A stretch of DNA of 64,000 nucleotides, taken from Lachnospiraceae bacterium. Its GTDB lineage: Bacteria; Bacillota; Clostridia; Lachnospirales; Lachnospiraceae. The position numbers and the translations under genes are program-made. The stretch is from contig JAILFK010000010.1 of the NCBI GenBank assembly GCA_024697595.1, forward strand, positions 114,852 through 178,851, given 5' to 3'. A model generated the notes under the pieces. That model did not search any database, was not told the DNA's origin, and saw only the letters and a program-made list of their open reading frames with translations. Each line of letters starts with the position of its first letter. The first letter of the stretch is position 1. This document shows, in pieces, positions 48,406 through 57,855 of this stretch.

Positions 48406-49152
48406 TTATATTTCAAAAGCTACACTGATTGCAAAATCATCAAAAATTTCTGATTCAACAGCAATAATGTGATTTTTTCCATCCCAATCCTGAATCTCAA
48501 GTTCAATGCTCATACTATCAGCTCCTGAAAATAAATCCGCTAAAAGATAGGACATATCATATTTTTTGCAAACTTCCACCACCGGAATATCAACACATTT
48601 TGCCACAGCCTCCTTGGCTGTCCAAAGTACAGTGAAAACCAAATCTACTTTTGTAGCTTCCGCTCCCACATCACTTGCCATTTCTTCAGCGTATGCTGCA
48701 GCACTATAGTTTTTATCATCTATACTATTAAGATCATCCGGCAAATCCTCACGGTGACCTCTCAACAAGTCTAACTCCTGCTCAGAAAAATATTTCTCAG
48801 CCACAAGTCTCTTATATCTGCCACGTCTCTCCACATCAATTCCAATCCATTTATCAGAAATCCCACAGGCAACAACGCCTGCGGTGTGTGATATAGAAAA
48901 GAATAAATCACTATTTTTCAAAAATGGCTTTTGTCTATCCGAATAATAATATTCAAACTCCACCTGAGATCCAAGTTCCTGCTGTAACATATCTTCTAGC
49001 AGACTCCCAGCCATCAACTCTTCCGCTTTCCTAGAATCTATATTGGCCCTGTCAACCTTTTCACGTCTAGCCTTACTCAGCTTCGAATAAAGATAATCAT
49101 ACTCCTTTATATAATTTTCCTCATTATATATTTCATATGTCCAATTTCTCAT
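48406..49152 (-). CDS. 4'-phosphopantetheinyl transferase (Sfp-type)
   Basis: Enzyme of 248 residues that loads phosphopantetheine from CoA onto carrier proteins. It has the Mg-binding motif KWIGIDVERRGRY and the second motif VLWTAKEAVAKC. The first part (ISHTAGVVACGISD) fits the CoA-binding region. Its start overlaps pflA by one base, so the two share a transcript. No polyketide or peptide synthase genes are in the window, so the client may be the fatty-acid carrier protein elsewhere; its link to pflA is obscure. Confidence 0.88.
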   Translation of the reverse strand: MRNWTYEIYNEENYIKEYDYLYSKLSKARREKVDRANIDSRKAEELMAGSLLEDMLQQELGSQVEFEYYYSDRQKPFLKNSDLFFSISHTAGVVACGISDKWIGIDVERRGRYKRLVAEKYFSEQELDLLRGHREDLPDDLNSIDDKNYSAAAYAEEMASDVGAEATKVDLVFTVLWTAKEAVAKCVDIPVVEVCKKYDMSYLLADLFSGADSMSIELEIQDWDGKNHIIAVESEIFDDFAISVAFEI

Positions 49153-49892
49153 TATATAGCCTTTAGTATTTCCCTCGCTCTATTAATCTGTTCCTCACTT
49201 GGTACATGAACTCCCTCAAGAGCATATGGAATTCCTAAATTATCCCACTTAATCATTCCGAGAGTGTGATAAGGTAAAACCTGCACTCTATCCACCATAT
49301 CCTGGTTTAAACCATCAAGAAATTTACGAAGTGCAATTAAGCCCTCCTCATCATCTGTCAATCCCGGAACCAACACATGACGAATCCACATATGCTTATC
49401 ATGATTTGATAAATATTCTATCATATCCAAAATATTATTGTTAGGCTTTGCTGTGAGTTCTAGATGTTTTTCTTCATCCATCTCCTTTATGTCCACAATA
49501 AATAAATCAGTATATTTCATTAATTCATCAAATTTCTCCAGATATTCCGGCTCCATTGAAAATGGATTTCCACTGGTGTCTAAAGCTGTATGCACACCTT
49601 TTTCCTTTGCCAGTTTAAAAAATTCTGTAACAAAATCCAACTGTAACAATGCCTCACCGCCGCTTACGGTGATTCCGCCATTTTTACCCCAGTAATTTTT
49701 GTAGCGCATAGCTTTGGCCAAAAGGTCCTTTGCAGTGTATTCTTCTCCACCTTCTAGCGCCCATGTCTCTGGGTTATGACAATATTTACATCTCATTTTA
49801 CAGCCCTGTAAAAATACTACATATCTTATTCCCGGGCCATCTGCAGAACCAAATGATTCAACTGAGTTAACTTTTCCAATTACATTTTCCAT
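49152..49892 (-). CDS. pflA: Pyruvate formate-lyase-activating enzyme
   Basis: Radical SAM glycyl-radical activase of 246 residues. The cluster motif is CKMRCKYCHNPETW, preceded by FGSADGPGIRYVVFLQG. It also has GGITVSGGEALLQLDF. The longest frame begins with GTG 49901, but the ATG at 49892 behind AGGTGAT is the likely start. It is encoded about 115 bases after pflB, separated by a terminator that would reduce its level. Confidence 0.95.
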   Translation of the reverse strand: MENVIGKVNSVESFGSADGPGIRYVVFLQGCKMRCKYCHNPETWALEGGEEYTAKDLLAKAMRYKNYWGKNGGITVSGGEALLQLDFVTEFFKLAKEKGVHTALDTSGNPFSMEPEYLEKFDELMKYTDLFIVDIKEMDEEKHLELTAKPNNNILDMIEYLSNHDKHMWIRHVLVPGLTDDEEGLIALRKFLDGLNQDMVDRVQVLPYHTLGMIKWDNLGIPYALEGVHVPSEEQINRAREILKAI

Positions 49893-49910
49893 AATAATCA
49901 CCTGCTTTGT

Positions 49911-49948
49911 AAAAAAATGGACAGGAACTTTTTAATCAGCCCCTGTCC
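49911..49948 (-). terminator. Terminator between pflB and pflA
   Basis: GGACAGG/CCTGTCC stem with a 16-base loop and ATTTTTTTAC after it. pflA start is only 18 bases further, so pflA must come from read-through or a promoter not seen. Confidence 0.85.
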
Positions 49949-50007
49949 ATAAGTATATCATTAATCTTACTAGAACGTTTATCTAGAAATAACAGCTAAG
50001 ATTTTAA

Positions 50008-52260
50008 TTACATCATAGCATGGAATGTTCTAGAAATAACATCCTTCTGCTGTTCCTTAGTAAGGTCGATGAATCTAACAGCGTATCCAGAAACACGGAT
50101 TGTGAAGTTCTGGTACTCTTCCTTCTCTGGATGCTCCATAGCGTCAATAAGTTTTTCCTTACCGAATACGTTTACGTTAACGTGATGAGCTCCCTGGTTG
50201 AAGTATCCATCCATTGCCATTACAAGGTTATCAATTCTCTCTTCCTCAGTTGCTCCAAGTGCCTCTGGGTTAACTGTCTGAGTATTTGAAATACCATCAA
50301 GTGCCCACTCATAAGGAATCTTGGCAACAGAGTTAAGTGAAGCAAGAAGACCATTTGTCTCTGCACCGTAAGCTGGGTTAGCTCCTGGTGAAAGTGGCTC
50401 ACCTGCTGGACGTCCATCTGGAAGAGCTCCTGTAGCCTTACCGTATACTACGTTTGAAGTAATTGTAAGGATTGAAGTTGTAGGCTCTGAACGACGATAT
50501 GTGTGATGTTTCTTAAGCTTCTCCATAAATGTGCGAAGTAACCAAACACCAATCTCGTCAGCTCTGTCATCATCGTTACCGTATCTTGGGAAGTCACCAT
50601 CAATCTTGTAATCAACAGCAAGTCCATCTTCGTCACGGATTACGCTAACCTTTGCATACTTGATAGCTGAAAGTGAATCGATAACATGTGAGAATCCTGC
50701 GATACCCGTTGCAAATGTTCTTCTAACATCTGTATCGATAAGAGCCATCTGAGCAGCCTCATAGTAATATTTATCATGCATATACTGGATAAGGTTTAAT
50801 GTATTTACATATACATCTGCTAACCAATCCATCATCTTGTCATATTTATCCATAACCTCATCGTAATCAAGTACGTCTGAAGTAATTGGCTGATATGCAG
50901 GTCCAACCTGAACCTTATTCTTCTCATCAACACCACCGTTGATAGCGTAAAGCAAGCACTTAGCAAGGTTTGCACGAGCTCCGAAGAACTGCATCTCCTT
51001 ACCTGTCTGTGTTGCAGATACACAACAGCAGATTGCGTAATCATCACCCCATACAGGCTTCATAACGTCATCATTCTCATACTGGATTGAAGATGTCTCA
51101 ATTGAGATATGAGCTGCATATCTTCTAAACTTCTCTGGAAGAGCTGATGAATAAAGTACTGTAATATTTGGCTCTGGTGAAGGTCCCATGTTCTCAAGTG
51201 TATGAAGTACACGGAAGTCAGTCTTTGTAACCATTGAGCGTCCATCAACACCGATACCAGCAAGGTCGATTGTTGCCCAAACTGGATCTCCTGAGAATAA
51301 CTGGTTGTATGACTCACATCTAGCAAACTTAACCATTCTGAACTTAAGTGTCATGTGGTCGATAAGCTCCTGAGCCTCTTTCTCTGTAATGATACCCTTT
51401 GCAAGGTCTCTCTCAATATAGATATCAAGGAATGTACATACACGTCCGATAGACATAGCTGCACCATTCTGAGTCTTGATAGCTGCAAGATATCCGAAGT
51501 ATGTCCACTGAACAGCTTCCTTTGCAGTCTTAGCTGGCTGAGAAATGTCATATCCATAAGACTTAGCCATTTCCTTCATCGCCTTGAGTGAGTTGATCTG
51601 CTCCTGAAGTTCTTCTCTAAGACGGATAACCTCACCCTTCATAGAACCTGAACCACAGTTTAACTTATCCTCTTCCTTGAAAGCGATAAGCTGATCAATA
51701 CCATAAAGAGCAATTCTACGGTAATCACCAACGATACGTCCACGTCCGTATGTATCAGGAAGTCCTGTGATAATCTTGTTCTTTCTAACAGCTCTCATCT
51801 CAGGTGTGTATGCATCAAATACAGCCTGGTTATGAGTCTTGTGATACTCTGTAAAGATTCTATGTAACTCAGGGTTTGGTGTGTAACCATACTCTGTAAG
51901 AGCCTTCTCTGCCATCTGAATACCACCGTATGGCATAAATGCTCTCTTAAGTGGCTTGTCAGTCTGAAGACCAACAATCTGCTCAAGATCCTTCATCTCT
52001 GGATCAATATATCCTGGAGCATGTGATGTGATTGAAGATACGATATCTGTATCCATATCAAGGACACCACCCTTTGCTCTCTGCTCTTTTAATAATTCTT
52101 GAACCTTACCCCAAAGCTTATCTGTAGCTTCAGTAGGTCCTACTAAGAAACTCTCATCTCCATCATATGGAGTGTAATTCTTCTGAATGAAATCACGTAC
52201 GTTGATTTCTTCTTTCCAAAGTCTTCCTTCGAAGCCATCCCACTGGTCAAAATTTAACAT
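50008..52260 (-). CDS. pflB: Formate C-acetyltransferase (pyruvate formate-lyase)
   Basis: Glycyl-radical enzyme of 750 residues splitting pyruvate and CoA to acetyl-CoA and formate. The active site shows adjacent cysteines in [17 protein letters not shown] and the radical glycine in [14 protein letters not shown] near the C-terminus. The start ATG follows AAAGGAGG. It is probably one of the most highly expressed genes here, judging by a strong promoter and preferred codons. Its activase follows. Confidence 0.98.
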   Translation of the reverse strand: MLNFDQWDGFEGRLWKEEINVRDFIQKNYTPYDGDESFLVGPTEATDKLWGKVQELLKEQRAKGGVLDMDTDIVSSITSHAPGYIDPEMKDLEQIVGLQTDKPLKRAFMPYGGIQMAEKALTEYGYTPNPELHRIFTEYHKTHNQAVFDAYTPEMRAVRKNKIITGLPDTYGRGRIVGDYRRIALYGIDQLIAFKEEDKLNCGSGSMKGEVIRLREELQEQINSLKAMKEMAKSYGYDISQPAKTAKEAVQWTYFGYLAAIKTQNGAAMSIGRVCTFLDIYIERDLAKGIITEKEAQELIDHMTLKFRMVKFARCESYNQLFSGDPVWATIDLAGIGVDGRSMVTKTDFRVLHTLENMGPSPEPNITVLYSSALPEKFRRYAAHISIETSSIQYENDDVMKPVWGDDYAICCCVSATQTGKEMQFFGARANLAKCLLYAINGGVDEKNKVQVGPAYQPITSDVLDYDEVMDKYDKMMDWLADVYVNTLNLIQYMHDKYYYEAAQMALIDTDVRRTFATGIAGFSHVIDSLSAIKYAKVSVIRDEDGLAVDYKIDGDFPRYGNDDDRADEIGVWLLRTFMEKLKKHHTYRRSEPTTSILTITSNVVYGKATGALPDGRPAGEPLSPGANPAYGAETNGLLASLNSVAKIPYEWALDGISNTQTVNPEALGATEEERIDNLVMAMDGYFNQGAHHVNVNVFGKEKLIDAMEHPEKEEYQNFTIRVSGYAVRFIDLTKEQQKDVISRTFHAMM

Positions 52261-52323
52261 TTCGTTCCTCCTTTATAAATGCTAAAGCATAATTGCTTAT
52301 ACAAAACCATATAAGTGATTGCA

Positions 52324-52339
52324 GTTAGGTGCGCCTAAC
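52324..52339. promoter_or_regulatory. GTTAGGTGCGCCTAAC-type palindrome in the pflB leader
   Basis: GTTAGG and CCTAAC are inverted around a four-base centre. The site lies 10-25 bases after the expected transcription start. TTAGGNNNNCCTAA is similar to the site of DtxR-family metal regulators, but another binder or a plain leader hairpin is possible. Confidence 0.45.
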
Positions 52340-52355
52340 CATCATCACCAGATTC

Positions 52356-52384
52356 AGAATACAATGTTGTTAAATATTTGTCAA
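52356..52384 (-). promoter_or_regulatory. Promoter of pflB
   Basis: Consensus TTGACA at 52384-52379, 17 bases, TATTCT at 52361-52356. The leader to the ATG is about 90 bases and contains the palindrome at 52324-52339. Confidence 0.78.
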
Positions 52385-52479
52385 TAAATGGATTGTACAA
52401 ATCTAAATACATTCTATAGTTAGCACATATTGTATTATAAAAAGGACAAAAACACAATCAGTGGCTATATGCATATTTT

Positions 52480-53208
52480 TCAATGTCCTTTAGGCTTTCT
52501 ATCTAATTGTCCCTTTTCTTCCACTAAATCTGCGTAAATCATTCTAATAAGAAGCACCAAAAGTACAACGCAGCTTATCCATATAGATTTCAAACCAATA
52601 TGAACACAGGCAACTGTACACAAAACCGCACCCAAAATAAACATTATAAGCAGGCTTCCATGCTTTTTAATTCTCGACAAAGAAGTATCATCCTTATGCC
52701 TTGAATATTTCACAAGATTACTTCCAACCTGTCTAATATGATTGGTACAAAAAGTCGTAGCCATTGGCATTCCCTCAAATTGTCTAAAGGTATTAAACTG
52801 CATAGAACATATAAAGTTAAATGCCACCTGAGCCACTTGATCAGGGACTGATGCCGGTAGACAGCCAATGATAAATGCAACTATGATTTCAAATGCAACC
52901 AACATGGTATCCCAACGAAGAAGCTGAAAACGTTTTACATATTTCGCCAAAATTTCAGAAAATATTGTCCCTAAAAAATAGGCCCCTATAGGTATCAACA
53001 AATAAGCCGCCTTACTCCATTGACCATTGCCCAAAGCCATGCCAAAGAGTACCAAGTTAGCCGTCTGGGCATTACAAAACACTCCGCCTCTAAGGACATA
53101 AGTGTATGCGCCGTACATTCCTGCCACCAAGGTCAAGGTCCAAAATGTCCATCTGCTCTCACAAAACAGATAGCTCTCCTCGGCATTTTTCTTCATTTCC
53201 TTTTCCAT
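52480..53208 (-). CDS. YoaK-family (DUF1275) membrane protein
   Basis: Polytopic protein of 242 residues with about six helices. It matches DUF1275/YoaK: GMYGAYTYVLRGGVFCNAQTANLV-like N-terminus (seen as YVLRGGVFCNAQTANLVLF) and TTFCTNHIRQVGSNLVKY in the middle. The biochemical role of the family is unknown. It follows the GH2 gene by three bases, so it is in that transcript. Confidence 0.88.
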   Translation of the reverse strand: MEKEMKKNAEESYLFCESRWTFWTLTLVAGMYGAYTYVLRGGVFCNAQTANLVLFGMALGNGQWSKAAYLLIPIGAYFLGTIFSEILAKYVKRFQLLRWDTMLVAFEIIVAFIIGCLPASVPDQVAQVAFNFICSMQFNTFRQFEGMPMATTFCTNHIRQVGSNLVKYSRHKDDTSLSRIKKHGSLLIMFILGAVLCTVACVHIGLKSIWISCVVLLVLLIRMIYADLVEEKGQLDRKPKGH

Positions 53209-53211
53209 AAT

Positions 53212-54912
53212 TTATTCATCTTCCTTCGCTAAATAAGCCAAAATATTTTGCTCGTTTATTTTTTTTGATATTTCTACCATCTGACACTTAACCACTTTAC
53301 ACAGTTCTCTGTCAAATGTATACAGGCCATTTATTTCATCCTCCACGTCACAAAGTTGAGTATAAATGCATCCACACAAGCCTTTATTTATATATGGTAA
53401 AACAAGATTTTCATACATATCTATTATCTTTGAAGTAAGTTCCTCTGAGGTTTTATACCCACCATAACCATATTTATCATCATTTACCATATGACCCTCC
53501 ATTGGCAAAGTATAACCTCCGCACTCCTTTAAAAACATAGGCAAGTGTTTGTACTTCATCTTCTTATACCAAAAATATATATGATATGAATCAAAATCAC
53601 TTTTTTTCTGTGCAAACCATCCCGAGGTGGAATCATACAGGTGTGTGCCATCATTTTCTTTTAAAATCTGATAAATATTATCACTATCAAACTGCCCCCA
53701 GCCCTCATTAAAAATAGTATAAACCAAGATACAAGGATAATTTTGTAACTGTTTTTGGGTATCAAGGCAATGACTTATGAAAAATTCTCTTCTCTCTATC
53801 TCATCATAAGCATCCTTCCACTGACTGCTAGCTTCAACCTTTATACCCTGGTTTTTTAACGTCTTATTATCTCTTCTCTTTTTCAAATTAATAGTTGGCA
53901 AAACCGTATCTCGAAGATAGTGATATCCACCACTTTGAACCATGTCCTGACAGACTATAATTCCTAGTCTGTCACAGGCAGCATAGAAATAATCATCCTC
54001 TATCTTGCAGTGAACACGCAGGGTGTTAAATCCCAACTCCTTCATAGCCAAAATATCTCTGTCATAATCAGAAATATCATCAGGTCTATATATGCCATCT
54101 GGCCAATAGCCTTGATACAAGACTCCATGGAAAAATACAGGCTCATCATTTAACACAATACGCTTGCAACCATTTATCTTCCTTTCTCCAATTACACGCA
54201 GTGCAAAATATGAATCTATACAGTCGTCTTTTAAAATTATTCTAACAGGATATAGCTTTGGATTCTCAGGACTCCAATTAACTGGATTTTCCACCTCAAT
54301 ATGCTCACTCTCAACTGTGCCATCTGAAAGTACAGCTTTAATATCCACAGATGTCAAATCATTTTCCATCTCAAGATGATCCACATAAACATCTGGCACA
54401 TTTTCCAACCATACACTCTTCCAGATTCCACTGACCTTGGTGTACCACATTCCACCTCTATCAACCCTCTGCTTTCCGTAAGGATAAAAATGACTAAGGG
54501 TATCTGTAACCTCAACTCGAAGAATGTGTAACGTCTCATAGTCTTGCACAGATAAAAAGTCAGTTATGTCAAATGTAAATTTCAGATATCCACCTCTGTG
54601 GTCACCAACCAATTTATCATCAATATAGATATCTGCCTCCTGATCTACCGCTCCGAAATGAAGCAAAACTCTAGGCTGATCAAAATCTTTTGGTATGGAA
54701 AATGTTTTCTCATATCTTAATTTTCCGTTCCAATTATCAGATAGGACTTCCTGACGATTTACAAACCCAGACTTTTCACTTTCAGGAGGAAATGGAACGC
54801 AAATATCCTGCCCATTACATTTCCATTTTCCATCTAAAAGCATAACTCTCTGACGCGCAAATTGTGGTTGTATATGTTGTTCGTTTATTTTTTCAATAAA
54901 AGATATCTGCAT
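53212..54912 (-). CDS. Glycoside hydrolase family 2 (beta-galactosidase/glucuronidase-like)
   Basis: Enzyme of 566 residues without a signal peptide, so probably cytoplasmic. A sugar-binding jelly-roll domain (residues 30-180, DIYIDDKLVGDHRGGYLKF) and an immunoglobulin-like domain precede a TIM barrel. The barrel has GFNTLRVHCKIEDDYFYAAC, the acid/base Glu in YTIFNEGWGQ, and a likely nucleophile Glu in FLKECGGYTLP. It is shorter than beta-galactosidases and lacks domains after the barrel. The exact sugar is not known. With the GH5 lipoprotein next to it, it probably handles products of plant polysaccharide breakdown. Confidence 0.85.
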   Translation of the reverse strand: MQISFIEKINEQHIQPQFARQRVMLLDGKWKCNGQDICVPFPPESEKSGFVNRQEVLSDNWNGKLRYEKTFSIPKDFDQPRVLLHFGAVDQEADIYIDDKLVGDHRGGYLKFTFDITDFLSVQDYETLHILRVEVTDTLSHFYPYGKQRVDRGGMWYTKVSGIWKSVWLENVPDVYVDHLEMENDLTSVDIKAVLSDGTVESEHIEVENPVNWSPENPKLYPVRIILKDDCIDSYFALRVIGERKINGCKRIVLNDEPVFFHGVLYQGYWPDGIYRPDDISDYDRDILAMKELGFNTLRVHCKIEDDYFYAACDRLGIIVCQDMVQSGGYHYLRDTVLPTINLKKRRDNKTLKNQGIKVEASSQWKDAYDEIERREFFISHCLDTQKQLQNYPCILVYTIFNEGWGQFDSDNIYQILKENDGTHLYDSTSGWFAQKKSDFDSYHIYFWYKKMKYKHLPMFLKECGGYTLPMEGHMVNDDKYGYGGYKTSEELTSKIIDMYENLVLPYINKGLCGCIYTQLCDVEDEINGLYTFDRELCKVVKCQMVEISKKINEQNILAYLAKEDE

Positions 54913-54978
54913 AAATTCCCTTTCACCAAACTAATTTCCCCATCAGTTTAACTAACAATAACTAATCAACCGGTTTTT

Positions 54979-56040
54979 TTATTTGCCCAAAACTTCAATA
55001 AGCCACTTGCCTTCCTGACTGTAATCTTCCTCTGTAAAACCAGATACTTTTTGGCAACTAGGATTTAAAACAGAGGATGCCTCATTTTTATTTGCCAGAT
55101 TCCAACATACATAACTTACATTGTATTCATCCATAAGTTCCACCCATTTATTGGCAGAATCAATATCTATATTTCCATTTCCTGAGGCGTCACAAATACC
55201 ATACTCCGAAACAAACACAGGAAGTTTTGCCTCCTTGGCTCTCACCAACTGACTTCTCAAATCATCCTTGTGGGTCGCCGCATAAAAATGCAAGGTATAC
55301 ATAATGTTGTCATAACCTGTTATAGGATCAGCTATTACAGGATCCAGCTGCTGACACCACTGCGGGGTGCCAACCAGTATTACTGCATCCGTATTTTCTC
55401 TTATAACAGGAATTACTGCATTGGCGTATTCCTTCACCTGCGCCCAGGACGTACCACCATTTGGCTCGTTACATATCTCATAGATTACATTGTCATAGTC
55501 CTTATATTTAGCTGACATTTTCCCAAAGAAATCAATAGCAGCCTGTTGATTATTTTGCGGGTTGTTATCCGACAAAATATGCCAATCAATAATCACATAC
55601 ATCCCAAGTTCTGTGGCGTAGTCAACACCTTTTTCCACAATGGCAATAAGCTCAGCTTGATTGCCTCCGCTACAATATCCACCACTCTCACCAGTGTACA
55701 TAGCAAGACGTATCACATTTGCACCTGCACTTTGAAATGTGGCAAAACAATCCTTGTTTATATACTGGGGAAACCAGGCCAAACCATGGGTGCTAATTCC
55801 CTTTAACTGAATGGGATTGTTTGATGCGTCCATCAATTCGCCATCTACAACTTTAAGTTGCTTACTTGAAACTACTGAACTCTTATCTTCGAAACCTTCC
55901 AATAACTCTTGGCTTTCATTCTTTTCAATTATATCACTTTCATTATTAACCTTATTTTTATCTACACCACATGCCGGTACGATTATAAAACTTGTGAATA
56001 TAATCATAAGCGTTAATATTCTCAAAAAAAATCTTTTCAA
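54979..56040 (-). CDS. GH5 cellulase-type lipoprotein
   Basis: Secreted glycoside hydrolase of 353 residues. The longest frame runs to 56133, but GGGAGGGG sits just before TTG 56040. From there the protein has a lipoprotein signal (KRFFLRILTLMIIFTS, lipobox VPAC), so Lgt would anchor it. The GH5 barrel carries LKGISTHGLAWFPQYIN, MYVIIDWHILSDNNP, the acid/base Glu in VIYEICNEPNG and the nucleophile Glu in LPVFVSEYGICDAS. The residues fit GH5 subfamily 2 endoglucanases. No carbohydrate-binding module is seen. It follows the surface-protein gene after a terminator. Confidence 0.9.
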   Translation of the reverse strand: MKRFFLRILTLMIIFTSFIIVPACGVDKNKVNNESDIIEKNESQELLEGFEDKSSVVSSKQLKVVDGELMDASNNPIQLKGISTHGLAWFPQYINKDCFATFQSAGANVIRLAMYTGESGGYCSGGNQAELIAIVEKGVDYATELGMYVIIDWHILSDNNPQNNQQAAIDFFGKMSAKYKDYDNVIYEICNEPNGGTSWAQVKEYANAVIPVIRENTDAVILVGTPQWCQQLDPVIADPITGYDNIMYTLHFYAATHKDDLRSQLVRAKEAKLPVFVSEYGICDASGNGNIDIDSANKWVELMDEYNVSYVCWNLANKNEASSVLNPSCQKVSGFTEEDYSQEGKWLIEVLGK

Positions 56041-56080
56041 AATAACCCCTCCCTTTTTAATAATCACTAAATATATAGTA

Positions 56081-56109
56081 AAAAGAGGCCAGAACAAAAT
56101 CTGACCTCT
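56081..56109 (-). terminator. Terminator between the surface-protein gene and the GH5 gene
   Basis: AGAGGTCAGA/TTCTGGCCTCT stem with a short TTTTG loop, followed by TTTTTACT on the minus strand. Confidence 0.8.
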
Positions 56110-56156
56110 AAAATAGCTAGTTGCTTTAAACAATGCTTATAATATCAAAATAATAA

Positions 56157-56870
56157 TTATCTAGTAACTACCTTCTTTGTTCCAAGAGCTAATGCACATC
56201 CAGCTGCAAGTACAATAACAAACATCATATTATCAGCTGTCTTAGGAGACTTAGCTACCTGCTGTACTGGATTATCATTATATGCCAAAGCAATATCAGC
56301 AAGCTGTGTACCATCTGTCTTCTGTGTTCCATCTGTCAATACGATAACAACTGGAGAATAAGAATCAAACTTAAATGTGAGCTTATAGTCATCTGTAACC
56401 TTTGAGAAACATGTCTCCCACTCACCTGCTGCATTTAAATGTGAAACATATGCATAAATGTCAGTCTGATAATATTCTTTCCACGCATTCAACTCATCAA
56501 TTGTTTCTTGATCCATATCCAAAGCAACTGTAACTTCTCCACTTTCAATACCCTGAACATCAAATGCAAATGTAGCAAGAGAAACTGCACTTAAACCTTG
56601 TGCATCTAAAAAATTTGTATTCAAATCTTTAATAACGGCTTCAATTCTTGCAACAACTTTGTCTTGAATAGCAGTATCAGTAATATCAGCAATTGAGCCA
56701 CTACCCGCGATAATCTTAACACCACCATAAATATTAACATCATCATAATTAAAAGTATAATCAGATGAGCCTGCATCCATACTCTCATTTGCAGCAAAAG
56801 CTGTTGAGCTCATTCCAATTGTCATAACCGCAGCTAATGCTAACGTAATAATTTTTTTACTTAATTTCAT
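56157..56870 (-). CDS. Secreted protein with SPKTAD sortase-type C-terminal signal
   Basis: Protein of 237 residues. ATG 56870 behind AAGGAG gives a clean signal peptide (KLSKKIITLALAAVMTIGMSSTAFA, cleaved after AFA). The mature part (about 170 residues) is of unknown fold and is Asp/Thr-rich. The C-terminus has SPKTADNMMF, then a hydrophobic helix (VIVLAAGCALALG) and a basic tail KKVVTR, which is a cell-wall sorting signal. It has its own promoter, but the sortase B gene lies just upstream, and its SPKTxD motif suits a class B enzyme. It is probably the main client of that sortase. The longest frame (56936) would add an implausible N-terminus. Confidence 0.85.
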   Translation of the reverse strand: MKLSKKIITLALAAVMTIGMSSTAFAANESMDAGSSDYTFNYDDVNIYGGVKIIAGSGSIADITDTAIQDKVVARIEAVIKDLNTNFLDAQGLSAVSLATFAFDVQGIESGEVTVALDMDQETIDELNAWKEYYQTDIYAYVSHLNAAGEWETCFSKVTDDYKLTFKFDSYSPVVIVLTDGTQKTDGTQLADIALAYNDNPVQQVAKSPKTADNMMFVIVLAAGCALALGTKKVVTR

Positions 56871-56925
56871 ATCTTCTTCTCTCCTTACTAATTTTTTTAT
56901 ACATTGTTTAAAACCGTATACACAA

Positions 56926-56954
56926 ATTGTACACATTTATGTGGTATTTTGCAA
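56926..56954 (-). promoter_or_regulatory. Promoter of the SPKTAD surface-protein gene
   Basis: TTGCAA at 56954-56949, 17 bases, TACAAT at 56931-56926. It allows separate, probably stronger, expression of the surface protein than of its sortase. Confidence 0.7.
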
Positions 56955-57007
56955 TAATTTTTCTACAAAAAACCAAAAAAGCGCACAATTTATATATTTT
57001 CACATTA

Positions 57008-57844
57008 TTATTCCTTCAAGAAATTATTATTTGCTGATTCTGCAGCCAAATTTTGAGAATCTTTTAATGCTTGTGAATCTATCGCTTTTACTTCTTCATC
57101 AGATAATCTAACCGCTTGTATCAAATATCTAGTCGCATCATTTGATGTACATGTACTTAAAATAATAATCTTTTTATCTGCATTCACTTCAACATCTGTA
57201 TTTATATGAGTATTACTACCATTCTCTTTTTCTGAAACAATGTCATTAATGTATTTTTCAAAAACACTTTTGCTTTGGAATAATCCATGGGATTGCAAAA
57301 TAAGACTATCGTCCTCTTCAACAGCTGCATATATTCTATATACAGCCACCCCTTGTTCTGTATAAATATATATATACTGATTTTTATCAAAAAATTCTCT
57401 ATCCTCATAGTCATGAAGTGATCCAAACATTGAATCATCTCTCATATTGTGACCATAGATAACAGTACATGGATCAGAAAAATCCTTGGCATTTACTTGC
57501 TGAGTGTATATACATCCAGGTAATCCTGATGAATTATCTAAATTATGATCTAAATAATAATCTGTATCTGTATAAGCATCTGATTGTACAATCGGATAAT
57601 TAACCTTTGTTCCTGGAATACATATCCAAGCATATATATCCTTATTCACTTCATGTAGTTTATTCCAATCAATCGACACATCCAATGTCTCTTCTGTCAC
57701 AGGAACTTCTTTTGTAATATCTTTCATAGCATTTTTATTTTTAATGTAACGAGCTATAACAAATCCACATATTACCAATACAATCAATAATATAATAGTG
57801 ATCAACATAACCAACTTTTTATTCTTTAATATTTTTTCTTTCAT
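57008..57844 (-). CDS. srtB: Class B sortase
   Basis: Membrane-anchored transpeptidase of 278 residues that cuts a sorting signal and joins the protein to the wall. One N-terminal helix (KLVMLITIILLIVLVICGFV) is followed by the sortase barrel with the catalytic His in VIYGHNMRDDSMFGSL, the catalytic Cys in IILSTCTSNDATRYLI and the Arg at the end of that motif (RYLIQAVRL). Length and the helix insertion point to class B. It sits 11 bases after the LCP gene and just ahead of a protein with an SPKTAD signal. Confidence 0.93.
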   Translation of the reverse strand: MKEKILKNKKLVMLITIILLIVLVICGFVIARYIKNKNAMKDITKEVPVTEETLDVSIDWNKLHEVNKDIYAWICIPGTKVNYPIVQSDAYTDTDYYLDHNLDNSSGLPGCIYTQQVNAKDFSDPCTVIYGHNMRDDSMFGSLHDYEDREFFDKNQYIYIYTEQGVAVYRIYAAVEEDDSLILQSHGLFQSKSVFEKYINDIVSEKENGSNTHINTDVEVNADKKIIILSTCTSNDATRYLIQAVRLSDEEVKAIDSQALKDSQNLAAESANNNFLKE

Positions 57845-57855
57845 TTTTTACCTCT

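Noticed and set aside
55270..56104. Plus-strand reading frames opposite the GH5 gene
   Set aside because: They are shadows of the conserved GH5 coding sequence on the other strand.
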